This document shows, piece by piece, positions 18,119 to 27,191 of a stretch of 48,662 nucleotides of DNA. The stretch covers positions 187,289 to 235,950 of the forward strand of contig NZ_WASP01000003.1 of assembly GCF_009712225.1 (NCBI RefSeq). The letters are read 5' to 3'. The translations under genes and the position numbers were made by a program. The stretch is from Desulfovibrio sp. Lineage in GTDB: Bacteria; Desulfobacterota; Desulfovibrionia; Desulfovibrionales; Desulfovibrionaceae. The notes under the pieces were generated by a model, which saw nothing but the letters and a program-made list of their open reading frames with translations, had not been told where the DNA came from and did no database searches. The number at the start of each line of letters is the position of its first letter. Position 1 is the stretch's first letter.

Positions 18119-18488
18119 GCGCCTGTGGGCCCGCACGGGCCGAGTCAGACACGCCTGATCTGCCAGTACGCTTTTACCCGGAAAATGCTGGCATCAATCA
18201 GCCAACATACCGGAATCACGCCCTGTTTGATTGCTCGTTCTGTCGATAGTATAACATTTTAAGAAGTGATACCACGCAAAATATTTGTGGGCAATCAGTT
18301 GCTCAAGCCAGCGGAACCTGCAGCCATTCAAGTTGCTGACTGTTTAATCAAACTATAATAAAATATAGTTTCTGTAAATACCGCTGACGCAATTTTGCAA
18401 CTTGTTTTGGTGGGTTACGGGAGCCTCCTGTTTCCTATTAATTTGGTATTTCATTGTTTTTTATTATTGCTGCATGAAAAAATGTTAC
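18119..18488. other. AT-rich gap between convergent terminators
   Basis: About 370 bp with no supported gene. It sits between the malic-enzyme terminator and the terminator of the response regulator. After a small GGCCCG/CGGGCC hairpin at 18128-18141 the sequence becomes strikingly AT-rich (about 18230-18490), including a TATAAT-like stretch near 18354. An open frame with a TTG start at 18402 runs through the terminator into the antisense of the response regulator and is not considered a gene. Confidence 0.4.
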
Positions 18489-18523
18489 AAAAAAAAGACG
18501 CCCAAGACCGAAGCCGGGGCGTC
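18489..18523 (-). terminator. Terminator after the response regulator gene
   Basis: Read on the minus strand, a 7-bp stem GACGCCC/GGGCGTC (18523-18517 with 18503-18497) is followed by a run of T, 23 nt after the stop. Confidence 0.9.
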
Positions 18524-18545
18524 TACTGCAACATATTGCGGAAGC

Positions 18546-19925
18546 TTAATGCCCCGTTATGCCGTATTTTTTGAGCTTGTACTGCAACAGGCTTTTTGAA
18601 ATTCCAAGATACTCTGCGGCCTTAACCTGCACCAGCTCTGCCCGTACAAGGGCACGCCGTATAAGCGCCGCCTCAATTTTCTCAAGCGTATCGGCCAGAT
18701 CAAGCTGCACTGGCAAAAGATCGACGGCGCTTTTGAACTGTGATTCTTCATCACGAATTTCTGCGGGCAGGTTGTCCACATCAATGATGGTGCCAGGCAC
18801 CAGCACAAGGCAGCTTTCCACCACATTTTCCAGCTGGCGGATGTTGCCCGGCCACTCGTAACCCGTAAGGTAGTTGAGCGCTTCCGTGCTGAATGTTTTG
18901 GGCGGCATGGAGTTGTCGTTGCAAACCTTTTCCACAAAGTGGGCCACCAGTGGCGGAATGTCTTCGCGCCGTTCCCGCAGGGGGGGCAGGGGGATCTGCA
19001 CCACGTTGAGGCGGTAGTAGAGGTCGTCGCGAAAAGCACCCTTCTCTACCAGCGAGGCGAGATCCTTGTTGGTGGCAGCCACAACGCGAATATCCACCTC
19101 AATTTCCTCACCACCGCCCACACGTTCAAAACGCCTTTCCTGCAACACGCGCAGCAGCTTTACCTGCAGATCTGGCGTGAGCTCGGCAATTTCATCCAGA
19201 AACAGCGTGCCCCCGTCGGCCTGCTCAAAGCGGCCCCGCCGCATGGCCACAGCGCCGGTAAACGAACCCTTTTCGTGACCGAAAAGTTCGCTCTCGAGCA
19301 CTCCGGGGTTCAGCGCCATGCAGTTTACAGAAACAAAGGGCTTGTCCTTGCGGGGGCTTGTGTAATGGATGGCGCGGGCCACCAGCTCCTTACCCGTACC
19401 GGACTCACCGGTAATCAGCACTGTGGAGCGGCTTGGCGCGGCGCGCTCAACCATCACCAGCACATCGCGTATGGCTTTGCTGCGCCCCACAATCTTGTGC
19501 ACGCCGTAGCGGTCTTCCATAACCTCCTGCAACAGTCGATACTGCCTGTGGGCACGTGAGAGCTCAACGGCATTGTGTATCGAAAGCAGAAGCTCGTCGT
19601 TGGAAAAAGGCTTTGTGATGTAGTCAAAGGCCCCGTATCTCATGACTTCCACCGCGCTCTCGATGGAGCCAAAGGCAGTCATGATAAGCACGGGTATGTA
19701 CGGCCAGTTCTTTTTGACCCGCTCAAGCACCTCGCGACCAGTGACCTTGGGCATTTTCATGTCGGTCACAACCACGTCCACTTCGCTTTCGTCCAGAAAT
19801 GCCAGCGCTGTTTCAGGGTCACTGATGGCCGTAACGGCATAGCCCTCGTCTTCAAGCAGGGTTTGCAATACCAGCAGGTAGTTTTTTTCGTCGTCGATAA
19901 TCAGAAGATGCGCTTTTTCACTCAT
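18546..19925 (-). CDS. Sigma-54 dependent response regulator (NtrC/AtoC family)
   Basis: 459-residue three-domain activator. The N-terminal receiver has acidic pair DD at 11-12, phospho-acceptor Asp55 in VVTDMKMP, and the switch Thr/Lys segment MTAFGS / YITKPF. The central AAA+ domain has Walker A GESGTGKE (about 173-180), the sigma-54 contact loop GSFTGA, Walker [11 protein letters not shown] and arginine finger [13 protein letters not shown]-terminal Fis-type helix-turn-helix ends the protein ([20 protein letters not shown]). An AGGA site precedes the ATG. The cognate histidine kinase gene ends 9 nt upstream, so this is a two-component operon. Targets are not identifiable from neighbours. 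Confidence 0.93.
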   Translation of the reverse strand: MSEKAHLLIIDDEKNYLLVLQTLLEDEGYAVTAISDPETALAFLDESEVDVVVTDMKMPKVTGREVLERVKKNWPYIPVLIMTAFGSIESAVEVMRYGAFDYITKPFSNDELLLSIHNAVELSRAHRQYRLLQEVMEDRYGVHKIVGRSKAIRDVLVMVERAAPSRSTVLITGESGTGKELVARAIHYTSPRKDKPFVSVNCMALNPGVLESELFGHEKGSFTGAVAMRRGRFEQADGGTLFLDEIAELTPDLQVKLLRVLQERRFERVGGGEEIEVDIRVVAATNKDLASLVEKGAFRDDLYYRLNVVQIPLPPLRERREDIPPLVAHFVEKVCNDNSMPPKTFSTEALNYLTGYEWPGNIRQLENVVESCLVLVPGTIIDVDNLPAEIRDEESQFKSAVDLLPVQLDLADTLEKIEAALIRRALVRAELVQVKAAEYLGISKSLLQYKLKKYGITGH

Positions 19926-19934
19926 TATGTATTC

Positions 19935-21425
19935 CTATGCGCCAGCGGGGGCCTTGGGTAACAGAACCCGCACCAACGCCCCGCCATTGGGGCCGTTTTC
20001 AAGCTGAATAGTGCCGCCGTGGCTTGAGATAATAGACTGCACAATGGGCAAACCAAGCCCTGTGCCGCCGTCCTTGGTGGTAAAAAAAGGATCCAGCAGG
20101 TTGGGCAGTGTGGTGGGGTCAAAGCCGGGGCCGGAATCGAGAAATTCAATGCAAACGCGGCCGTTTTCCTCGTTGCGACCAGAAATGCGCACAACGCCCG
20201 GCCCTTCCATGGCCTGCTGGCCGTTTACAAGAATATTGTAAAATGCCCGATACAGCAAATCCTTGTCGCCGGGCGTAAACAGCGAGTCTTCGCACTGCCG
20301 TTCAAGCGCTACACCGCAGCGCCCCATTTCCCCTTCCAGAAAGGCCAGCACCTGATCAAGCACCAGGTTAACATCTACCACATCCTGCTTGGGCTGGCGA
20401 GGCCGCGCATAATCCAGAAAATCGTTTACTGTTTGTGATAGCCGCACGGCCTCATCATAGATGGCACCAAGAATACGGCGCGTACTGGCATCGGCCTTGT
20501 CTGTACGGCGCTGCAAAAGCTCTGCGCTCGAGCGGATGATACCCAGCGGGTTACGGATTTCATGGGCAATGCTTGCCACCACCCGGCCCATGCTTACCAG
20601 CCGCTCGTTGCTGTGCAGCTGGTTTTCGAGAATGCGGTTTTTGTACATACGGGCTGCCAGCACACGCTCAGACCTGTGAATGAGCATGAGCAGCAGGCCA
20701 AACATCACCACCGAAGAAAGCAGGCACATGACAACAATAATGCCCTGAAAGGTCAGCACCTGCTCATAGTCGCCGGTAATATCCTGTGTAAGCTCCAGCG
20801 CCCCCATAATCGGGGGTTCTTCGCCAGGGTGCAGAGGCTCCCCGCGCAGGGGATAGAGCACGCGCAATACAAATGACCCTTCCTGAAGGGGAACGCGAAA
20901 AGGTGCCTGCCACCCCGGCATGGACGAAATAATCTCGGACCGGGGCGCGCCGCCTTGCAGGATTTCATCAATATACGGCGGCGAAAGCCCCGCGCGGCCC
21001 AGATCTTCTTTCTTTGTGGAATAGGCAACCAGACGCGAGAAATCATAAATGCGCAACCGCTCTACCGGTAAGCCGTGGATTACGGACTGCACAACCTGAT
21101 CAAGCCTTTCGTACTGTTCAGGCTGGCGCAGGGCGATGCGACCATAACCCAGAAGTGTGGGTAAGGCGAAGCGTCGAAAAATCTGACTGTTAAGATTTTC
21201 CACCAGTTGCTGTGCAAAATTTTCTTGCCGGGTGAGCAGAGCTTCGCGGGCAGAATTGGAAATAAAGAATGAAAGCCCAAGGCTGGTCAGCAAAATAACC
21301 ACCAGCGAGAGCCACGAAAGCGTGCGGGCATAACTGGGCAGGGCTACTTCCGCCTCTACCGTTTGCGCGCAAATATCCTCGCATTGGCGCATGCAAGCAT
21401 CGTTGCGCTGCTTTTTTCCAAACAT
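19935..21425 (-). CDS. Membrane sensor histidine kinase (NtrB/ZraS-like)
   Basis: 496-residue kinase partner of the downstream response regulator. A transmembrane helix at about 36-56 and another at about 245-268 bracket a periplasmic sensor domain of roughly 190 residues that I do not recognise. A cytoplasmic helical linker follows, then the dimerisation/phospho-acceptor domain with His288 in IAHEIRNPLG. The ATPase domain has the N box NILVNGQQAM, G1 FLDSGPGFD, F box PFFTTKDGGTGLGL. No PAS domain is visible. The start at 21425 has only a weak ribosome-binding site. The preceding 254-bp gap holds inverted repeats. Confidence 0.9.
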   Translation of the reverse strand: MFGKKQRNDACMRQCEDICAQTVEAEVALPSYARTLSWLSLVVILLTSLGLSFFISNSAREALLTRQENFAQQLVENLNSQIFRRFALPTLLGYGRIALRQPEQYERLDQVVQSVIHGLPVERLRIYDFSRLVAYSTKKEDLGRAGLSPPYIDEILQGGAPRSEIISSMPGWQAPFRVPLQEGSFVLRVLYPLRGEPLHPGEEPPIMGALELTQDITGDYEQVLTFQGIIVVMCLLSSVVMFGLLLMLIHRSERVLAARMYKNRILENQLHSNERLVSMGRVVASIAHEIRNPLGIIRSSAELLQRRTDKADASTRRILGAIYDEAVRLSQTVNDFLDYARPRQPKQDVVDVNLVLDQVLAFLEGEMGRCGVALERQCEDSLFTPGDKDLLYRAFYNILVNGQQAMEGPGVVRISGRNEENGRVCIEFLDSGPGFDPTTLPNLLDPFFTTKDGGTGLGLPIVQSIISSHGGTIQLENGPNGGALVRVLLPKAPAGA

Positions 21426-21482
21426 TTCATGGCCTTTGCGCGCGCGGCGGCGATGGGCGGCGCAGCACGGTAGCTACGCCGT

Positions 21483-21514
21483 CGGAGCGTACGAAAAACG
21501 ACCGCTACGCTCCG
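21483..21514. repeat. 9-bp inverted repeat upstream of the histidine kinase operon
   Basis: Perfect arms CGGAGCGTA (21483-21491) and TACGCTCCG (21506-21514) with a 14-nt spacer lie about 60 nt upstream of the kinase start, on the promoter side. It may be an operator, a leader hairpin or an intergenic repeat. Confidence 0.5.
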
Positions 21515-21679
21515 CCGCAAAGCCGCCGCCACGCGACAGGTTACAAAAACCCCAGGCAAATCCGAAAGCCGCCAATCCGGCGGGCTGGACATTCCCGAAG
21601 CAAAATACTGCTCACACAATAAACATCAGAGGCAAGGCACATTACCCAGCAAAAGCTGCATGGCCCTCACCTGCCCAGA

Positions 21680-23020
21680 CTAGAAGCACTGCTCCTCGCG
21701 GGGAACGGCAAGGTAATCCGCCAGATCGGCCTCTTCCTTTACATACCCACCCGCACCAAGGCGGGCGTTGGCAAGGCGCTTGCCCAACTCTACCGCAGGC
21801 TGGTCAAGGGGATTGATACCCATAAGCCAGCCAGTGAACAGCGTGGCCGCCTCAAGCAGCAGCATAAGCGAACCGGCCGCACGGGGGCCGCTGTTGTGCA
21901 TTTCTACATGCAGCAGGGGTACGCCGCTCTGGCACAGAGCCATACGCGTTCCCAGGGCTTCGGCCTCCAGCAGGCTGCCAAAGGGCTTGGCACGCAGCCA
22001 GGCCCAGTCGTCGGGCACATCCATGCCAAAATTCGGCCCTTGCGCCTGATCGCGGCTGGTCAAAAAGATACACCCCTTGTTGCGCGGGCCACTCAGAAAC
22101 ATCTGGTTGATGGAGTGCTGATCGGTCACGCCCGTGGCTGGCACAGGCTGACTGCCCTGCCCGTCCTTGCCCAGACTTTCGGCCCAAAGCTGGGCAAACC
22201 AGTCGCCGTAGGCCGCCCATTGGGGAATGTAGCTAAAGAAAATCAGCTGACTGTAGTCGTGGTCTTCAAGAGCTTTGGCCCAGCAGGCCAACGCAAATGA
22301 CGGATGCTCAGCCACAAGTTCTGGTGTCTGCACCAGAGGTTTGGCCACGCTGGCCGCACCGTCGAGCAGGGCCTGCCAGTCAATGCCCAGAAAGGCCGCA
22401 GGCAAGAGGCCCACAGCAGAGAGTGCCGAATAGCGGCCGCCAAGATAGTCCGGCACTTCAAGAGCCGTAAGACCATAGCGATTGGCCTCTTCACGCAGGT
22501 AGCCCTTGCGCTCGTCGGTCACCACTATCATCTGGTCCTGCCAGCCTTCACCCACACTGGCCTTGAGCCAGTCACGCACCAGAAAATACTGCGAAATGGT
22601 TTCGATGGTGCCGCCAGACTTGCTGATGCACACAACCACAGTTTCTGCGGGGGTCAGCTTGCCAAGCAGGGCTTCAAAACGTTCTGCGCAGACATTGTCG
22701 GCAATCCACAGGCAGGGGCCGCGATGATTTGGGCCATCCTGCCCCGGCGCAAAGGCCTGCTGCATGGCGCGGGCCCCAAGGGCCGAGCCGCCAATGCCGA
22801 GCACCAGCATGTGCCGGTAAGCCTTGATGCGGGGGATGAGCGGAGCCATTTCCACTTCCAGCTTGGCGCGGAAAGGCAGCGAAAGAAAGGGCAACTCGCC
22901 AGCGGCCAGTTCGCGCTTGAGCCTCTGGGCGATTTCGGGGGCGCGCGCCTTGAGCGGAGCAGCCGTATCAGCCGCGAGGCGATGCGCGTAGGCCCTTGAC
23001 CATTCGAGCATATGAGGCAT
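21680..23020 (-). CDS. pgi: Glucose-6-phosphate isomerase
   Basis: 446-residue phosphoglucose isomerase interconverting glucose 6-phosphate and fructose 6-phosphate. Two SIS sugar-isomerase domains are visible. The first contains VLGIGGSALGARAMQ and the phosphate-binding VCISKSGGTIET. The second contains GGRYSALSAVGLLPAA, the region with conserved catalytic Glu in LWAESLGKDG, and DQHSINQMFLSGP near the active-site His. The start at 23020 has an excellent GGAGG 6 nt upstream; the frame is open to 23308, but that 96-residue extension is arginine/alanine rich and not family-like. The length is that of the short bacterial PGI type. Confidence 0.92.
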   Translation of the reverse strand: MPHMLEWSRAYAHRLAADTAAPLKARAPEIAQRLKRELAAGELPFLSLPFRAKLEVEMAPLIPRIKAYRHMLVLGIGGSALGARAMQQAFAPGQDGPNHRGPCLWIADNVCAERFEALLGKLTPAETVVVCISKSGGTIETISQYFLVRDWLKASVGEGWQDQMIVVTDERKGYLREEANRYGLTALEVPDYLGGRYSALSAVGLLPAAFLGIDWQALLDGAASVAKPLVQTPELVAEHPSFALACWAKALEDHDYSQLIFFSYIPQWAAYGDWFAQLWAESLGKDGQGSQPVPATGVTDQHSINQMFLSGPRNKGCIFLTSRDQAQGPNFGMDVPDDWAWLRAKPFGSLLEAEALGTRMALCQSGVPLLHVEMHNSGPRAAGSLMLLLEAATLFTGWLMGINPLDQPAVELGKRLANARLGAGGYVKEEADLADYLAVPREEQCF

Positions 23021-23061
23021 GGATACCTCCTGTGTGGTGGCGCCGCGCATGCGGCGGCGCA

Positions 23062-23445
23062 TTATAAAAGTCGTAAGGGCTTGGGAGCAAAAAAACGCCG
23101 CCGCACTGCCTTGTAGGTTTGCGGGCGAACCCCAAACCGGCAATGCCACAAGGCGCAGGCCTCGCGTGCCGCACAGGCGCGCACCTCTGCCCTGTCGCCC
23201 GCGCAGCCCATGCATTGCCTGCGTATGGCGCGCAAAGCCTGACGCGCGGCTTCTTCTGCAGGTGCGGGGCATGATTCGCCCGCCAGCACAGCCAGCCGCC
23301 AGGCCCAAAGGGGGCAGTCTTCGTCAGCGCAGGCGCGCACTGCCTTGGCAGACGCCCCCTGACACTCCAGACAAAACTGCCGGATAACCGTCAGAGGGCC
23401 GTTCTTGCCACGACCAGAATTTTTTGCTCGTTCAGCGTCCGGCAT
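23062..23445 (-). CDS. Cysteine-rich protein with duplicated CxxC...C...C motif
   Basis: 127-residue protein of unknown function. Two copies of one motif are present: FCLEC with a following C-x4-C and LWxxR (residues about 22-48), and QCMGC with C-x5-C and LWHCR (about 78-105). Each unit could bind one zinc ion. I have seen the single-unit form as an uncharacterised protein in Desulfovibrio-like genomes, but cannot assign a function. Its ATG at 23445 overlaps the stop of the YchJ-like gene (TGATG), so the two are translationally coupled. The frame is open to 23469. Confidence 0.7.
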   Translation of the reverse strand: MPDAERAKNSGRGKNGPLTVIRQFCLECQGASAKAVRACADEDCPLWAWRLAVLAGESCPAPAEEAARQALRAIRRQCMGCAGDRAEVRACAAREACALWHCRFGVRPQTYKAVRRRFFAPKPLRLL

Positions 23446-23957
23446 CAGGATTTGGCAGCCCCGCAGCATTTCTTAAATTTTTTGCCGCTGCCGCAGGGGC
23501 AGGGATCATTGCGCCCCACCTTGGGTTCCTGCCTGCGGTAGGCATCGGGCCTGAGGCCCACGCCGTCCACATAATATACTTTATCGTCCTGACGCTGAAA
23601 AAAACTGCGTTCACCGATCTGACGGGGAATGCCCTCCAGCTCGTAGTAAGCATAAAATTCTACAACATCAAAAAGCTCGCCGTTTTCACCGGCGGCAACG
23701 TTGTTTTCAGTGGCGGCAATATCAAGCCGCAGCCAGGTAATGTCCTTGGTCTGTTCGGCCAGCTTGTCAGCGTCCACGTCTTCCCGGTAGTCGGGGTGCG
23801 TGGTTTCCACCAGCCACTGGTGACGGCCAAGCACATAGGCAGTGTAGCGCGAACGCATGAGGCTTTCTGCGGTCTGGGGCCAGGATGCGCCATCAATATG
23901 GGGGCCACAGCACTGGCCCAGATCAAGACCGCTGCCGCAGGGGCAAAGTTGAGACAT
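23445..23957 (-). CDS. YchJ family protein with two SEC-C zinc motifs
   Basis: 170-residue YchJ-type protein. A SEC-C motif CPCGSG...CC opens it (residues 6-17) and another closes it ([13 protein letters not shown] near 152-164). In between lies the NTF2-like YchJ middle domain ([30 protein letters not shown]). SEC-C motifs bind zinc and, in SecA, SecB and ribosomes; the role of YchJ is not established. The gene lies directly upstream of, and overlapping, the cysteine-rich gene, so two putative zinc proteins are co-expressed. Confidence 0.88.
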   Translation of the reverse strand: MSQLCPCGSGLDLGQCCGPHIDGASWPQTAESLMRSRYTAYVLGRHQWLVETTHPDYREDVDADKLAEQTKDITWLRLDIAATENNVAAGENGELFDVVEFYAYYELEGIPRQIGERSFFQRQDDKVYYVDGVGLRPDAYRRQEPKVGRNDPCPCGSGKKFKKCCGAAKS

Positions 23958-24067
23958 GAAAAATTCCGCCTTTGTTTGAGCCCTTCAAGGGCATATGCAA
24001 CAGGATAAGCATAGCTTATGCCAAAGCAGGCGGCAAGAGCGGCAAGGCGGGATGAATGCGGCGGGCA

Positions 24068-24112
24068 AAAAAAAATGCGGCATGCACAGGTGACGCGCCA
24101 AGTGCATGCCGC
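24068..24112 (-). terminator. Terminator at the end of the TauE operon
   Basis: A perfect 11-bp stem (24102-24112 with 24077-24087 on the minus strand) is followed by a nine-T run on that strand, 27 nt after the last gene. Confidence 0.93.
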
Positions 24113-24138
24113 TGGGGTGACCGATCGGCCTATCTGTC

Positions 24139-25035
24139 TTAATCCGGAGGAGAGAGCGGTTTTTGGGGCCGCAATTGGACAAGACAGCCGGACCGAACGG
24201 CGTTAGAAGCTGCACCGGCATCTGCCGCCGGGCTGGTAAACGAATCAAAATTCAGTTCAAGCGTACCCTTGTTGACCTCTGCCGCCCGGGCGAGGCCAAG
24301 CTGCGCACCCTGAGCATCGTACACCGCGCACAGCGTGCCAGAGGCAGGCGCGCGCAGGCCGTACAACAGGCACCAGATATGGCCGGGGCGAGGCTGCTGC
24401 CCATTGCCAGTCTCGTGCTGCACGCGCACAATCTCGCCGCAGCCAAGGTTTGTAAGCTGGCGAATGTAGCTGCAGCCAAGGCGGTACACCAACACGCCCG
24501 CCAACAAGGCCAGACCGCAGCAGCCTGCTGCCAGCACAAAGGGGTTGTAGCCCGTAATGCGCCGCAGGTATGAGGTAGAGGCGGCGCGCATGGCATCATC
24601 GTCGGCGTACACCGTTATTTTGTAGTTTTGCGTGGTGCTGGCTGGTGCGCCCCTGAAAACAACCTTGAGCGTGTAATCGCCGGGCTGGGCGGTCACATCG
24701 GCGCGCACGGCGGCGCGCCACATGCCGTTGCCAAACCAGTAACCGGCAAAGAATCCTTCCAGATCATACACAAGGGAGTTACTTTGAGGGGTAAACTGCG
24801 CCTTGAGGTCGCTGCTCACAGGGTTCTTGATAGTCAGCGGCCCGGAAATGGGCACGCTGTAACCGGGCAGCACTTCGATAACATCTGCGCCAGACCGGGC
24901 CAAACCTTGCAGGCCGTCGAGCATTCCCAGCATGACAAACCCCATCAGCATGGCGCAAATTGCGCCCCAGAAACGCTGCCGCATGCGGGTTTGAAGGCAG
25001 TTTTGCCAGCCCCTGGAATTGATGAAATCTCCCAT
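24139..25035 (-). CDS. Two-TM protein of unknown function, last gene of TauE operon
   Basis: 298-residue membrane protein I do not recognise. An AGGAAGG site 5 nt before the ATG at 25035 sets the start; a longer frame reaches 25116. Helix 1 spans about 22-45. A periplasmic region of about 115 residues looks beta-rich and immunoglobulin/carbohydrate-binding-like in pattern (VTAQPGDYTLKVVF). Helix 2 lies at about 165-187. A cytoplasmic or distal segment of about 110 residues ends the protein, with several Cys, the last a beta-rich part (GTLCAVYDAQGAQLG). Its place behind TauE and the lipoprotein suggests a role in the same envelope complex or transport process. Confidence 0.7.
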   Translation of the reverse strand: MGDFINSRGWQNCLQTRMRQRFWGAICAMLMGFVMLGMLDGLQGLARSGADVIEVLPGYSVPISGPLTIKNPVSSDLKAQFTPQSNSLVYDLEGFFAGYWFGNGMWRAAVRADVTAQPGDYTLKVVFRGAPASTTQNYKITVYADDDAMRAASTSYLRRITGYNPFVLAAGCCGLALLAGVLVYRLGCSYIRQLTNLGCGEIVRVQHETGNGQQPRPGHIWCLLYGLRAPASGTLCAVYDAQGAQLGLARAAEVNKGTLELNFDSFTSPAADAGAASNAVRSGCLVQLRPQKPLSPPD

Positions 25036-25091
25036 GGGTTCCTTCCTGCTTGCCTGAGGTATGGTCATAACGCACGACATGGTCAGTTCGC

Positions 25092-25403
25092 CTATCTGCG
25101 CACAAGCACAGGACACACGGTGGATTCGGCAACATTCCAGGTTACCAGGCGCTGACCGAGCCTGGGCAGTTCCACGAGGCTCTGGAATTCAGCGGGATAC
25201 TTGTCCCGCACCCTTCTGGTCAGCCAGAAGGCTCCTGCCCATGTGGGTACGGTAATGCCAAAGAACCATGCGCAAAACACCAGTTCCGAGGCCTCGACAC
25301 TGTGGGCAGACTGATACATGCCCACAAAAATGGCTGCCACCATTATGGCGTTTGCCGCCACTCTGATTATGCCTGAATAGAGGGTCTGATGGTAGCTGTT
25401 CAT
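25092..25403 (-). CDS. Small two-helix membrane protein of unknown function
   Basis: 103-residue protein. A TAGGAG site 7 nt before the ATG at 25403 fixes the start; the open frame extends to 25493 without family-like sequence. Two hydrophobic helices (about 12-30 and 40-62) are followed by a basic cytoplasmic segment RRVRDKYPAEFQ and a hydrophilic tail. No known domain is recognised. It is the fourth gene of the TauE/SafE operon (56 nt to the last gene). Confidence 0.68.
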   Translation of the reverse strand: MNSYHQTLYSGIIRVAANAIMVAAIFVGMYQSAHSVEASELVFCAWFFGITVPTWAGAFWLTRRVRDKYPAEFQSLVELPRLGQRLVTWNVAESTVCPVLVRR

Positions 25404-25501
25404 CTGTGCTCTCCTAAGTTTTTGCCCCACTCCGGGTGAGGTGCGCTGGAGCGGCGCAGATACCGCTCCAGCGCGCAGGGTGGGGGTAGTCACCCTAGGG
25501 T

Positions 25502-26098
25502 TTACTTCTTGAAGATGTTGGTCTTGCTCACGTTCATGATGCGCATGGACTGGGTCTTGTCGGCATTACGGAAGGCGATGCGCATTTCGTCGCCGGCAGT
25601 CCACGCATATGCGGGGAAGTCCTGGGCTTCAGCAGGTACCTTGAAGGTGATCAGCGACTTCTGGCGGCCAGAGTACACGGTCACGGTCTGCTGTTCCTTG
25701 TCGATCATGGGGAAGGTCTTGCCCTTCACCTTGGGATGATCGGAGCCGACGTTCTTTTCCACATCGGTGAACTGCACGGGCACTTCACGCACGCTGTTGG
25801 TCTTTTGGTCATACACAAGCACCATGTTCTTGGCGGTGTCGATCATCAGACGGCCGCCGGGTGTGGGGGCCGGGCCCATGTCCTGGGATTCAACAGGCAG
25901 CTTGAAGGTATGTGTGCCGCCGCTGTAGTGCGGGTTAAACTGGTCATGGGTCACGTCCACCACGATGGTGAGGGTTTTTGCGTTGGCGTCATAGCCCACG
26001 CAGCGTCCCTGTTCCACGCCTCCGTCAAAGTTGCAGCCGGTAAGCAGTGCGACCGAGAAGGCCATCGCCAGCATCAGTACCAGATTACGAATCTTCAT
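25502..26098 (-). CDS. Predicted lipoprotein of unknown function in TauE operon
   Basis: 198-residue exported lipoprotein. The lipobox LLTGC places the lipidated Cys at residue 22, followed by Asn at +2. The mature part is beta-rich and contains two related halves, each opening with a TLTIVVDVT / TVTVYSG-like strand and closing with a KLPVESQDMGP / FKVPAEAQDFPA strand. This suggests an internal duplication of a small beta-barrel or beta-sandwich. GAGGAG precedes the ATG at 26098; the frame stays open to 26146. It may belong to a Desulfovibrio DUF family (I think of DUF4881, unconfirmed). It lies 13 nt downstream of the TauE gene. Confidence 0.75.
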   Translation of the reverse strand: MKIRNLVLMLAMAFSVALLTGCNFDGGVEQGRCVGYDANAKTLTIVVDVTHDQFNPHYSGGTHTFKLPVESQDMGPAPTPGGRLMIDTAKNMVLVYDQKTNSVREVPVQFTDVEKNVGSDHPKVKGKTFPMIDKEQQTVTVYSGRQKSLITFKVPAEAQDFPAYAWTAGDEMRIAFRNADKTQSMRIMNVSKTNIFKK

Positions 26099-26111
26099 GG
26101 CGTGTCTCCTC

Positions 26112-27176
26112 TTAGTTGGCCGCGGGCTGGTTCTTCTTGGCGGCAATTTCCGCCTTGGCGCCCTGTACCATCTTGACGGTGATGTAAAGGGAGATAGCCG
26201 TCACGAAGCCAAGCACGTCAATGGTAGCGGCGGGGCTCAACAGCCAGCTCCAGGCCGGGAATTCAGCTTCAATCAGCTTGCACAGAACCGAAACCAGGCA
26301 GCCGATGACGGCCAGACCGAACACAAAGCGGATGCCGTAACCCTTCACATACTTGGTGGCGACAACGCCTATCTGCGCGCCAATGGCAGCACCGCACAGC
26401 ATGATGAGGGCGGCAAGCAGTTCCACGCGGCCCTTGTATGCGTACGAAGCCGTACCATAAAGACCGGAGATGGCGACTTCAAAGAGGTCCGTACCCACCG
26501 CCAGATGGGTGGGGCAGCCCACAAGGTAGACCAGGGCGGGCATGCGGATAAGACCGCCGCCGATGCCAAGGATACCAGCCAGCCAGCCAGTGAAGAAGCT
26601 GACGAAAATGGGCAGCCAGGCAGAGCAGGTGATGTTGGCCTGCTTGAAATGGAGCACAGGGGGGATCTTGATGGCGTGCAGGCGGGTAGCCCAGTCAACG
26701 CCAGTAGCAGCGTGGTCGAGTTCCTTGTTTTGGGCACGGGCTTCACGTTCCTTCTTGCGACGGGCGGCGATATCGTGGAATACAAGCCAGGCCAGCAGCA
26801 CAAGCAGAACCACGTACAGCCAGCGCACAACCTTATCAACAGAGCCAAGTCGTTCCAGCCACATGACCATCTGGGCGCCAACTTCCACGCCCACGATGGT
26901 ACCGACCAGCATGGTCAGGCCCAAGCCGTAGTCAACGTTGCCAAACTTGCCGTGACGCATGGTGGAGATAAGCGATTTGCCCGCCATCTGCGCAACGTCC
27001 GTACCAATGGCGAATGCCATGGGGAAGCCGAGAATGTTCAGGCCGGGGGTAACCATCCAGGCGCCGCCCATGCCGAAAAAGCCGCCGATAATACCAACGC
27101 CCAAACCTAGGATAACGAGGCCCGGCCAGAAAATGTACACGCCGGAGATGGGCATCAAAATATACAACCAGTCCAT
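26112..27176 (-). CDS. TauE/SafE family (sulfite/organosulfonate exporter) membrane protein
   Basis: 354-residue polytopic protein of the TauE/SafE family. The hallmark glycine-rich half-motifs are GIIGGFFGMGGAWMVTPGLN (near residues 29-48) and GWLAGILGIGGGLIRMPALV, each followed by a helix pair with GTD (AIGTDVAQM and AVGTDLFEV). A large hydrophilic loop with many Arg/Lys/Glu (about 130-165) separates the halves. Members export sulfite, sulfoacetate or sulfolactate, or other small anions. The operon around it, preceded by a sigma-54 promoter, adds three uncharacterised membrane proteins and a lipoprotein. A sulfur-anion substrate would fit a sulfate reducer but is inference. Confidence 0.88.
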   Translation of the reverse strand: MDWLYILMPISGVYIFWPGLVILGLGVGIIGGFFGMGGAWMVTPGLNILGFPMAFAIGTDVAQMAGKSLISTMRHGKFGNVDYGLGLTMLVGTIVGVEVGAQMVMWLERLGSVDKVVRWLYVVLLVLLAWLVFHDIAARRKKEREARAQNKELDHAATGVDWATRLHAIKIPPVLHFKQANITCSAWLPIFVSFFTGWLAGILGIGGGLIRMPALVYLVGCPTHLAVGTDLFEVAISGLYGTASYAYKGRVELLAALIMLCGAAIGAQIGVVATKYVKGYGIRFVFGLAVIGCLVSVLCKLIEAEFPAWSWLLSPAATIDVLGFVTAISLYITVKMVQGAKAEIAAKKNQPAAN

Positions 27177-27191
27177 ACTTGCCTCCCTTCC

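Noticed and set aside
18402..18599. 65-codon frame with a hydrophobic segment
   Set aside because: TTG start, no ribosome-binding site, spans a minus-strand terminator and then runs antisense to the response regulator.
23021..23308. 96-residue N-terminal extension of pgi
   Set aside because: Arg/Gly-rich, no family similarity, overlaps the neighbouring cysteine-rich gene; GGAGG precedes 23020.
26031..27110. Long plus-strand frame of 359 codons
   Set aside because: Antisense shadow of the TauE gene; the coding signal (helices, GGGxxG motifs) is on the minus strand.
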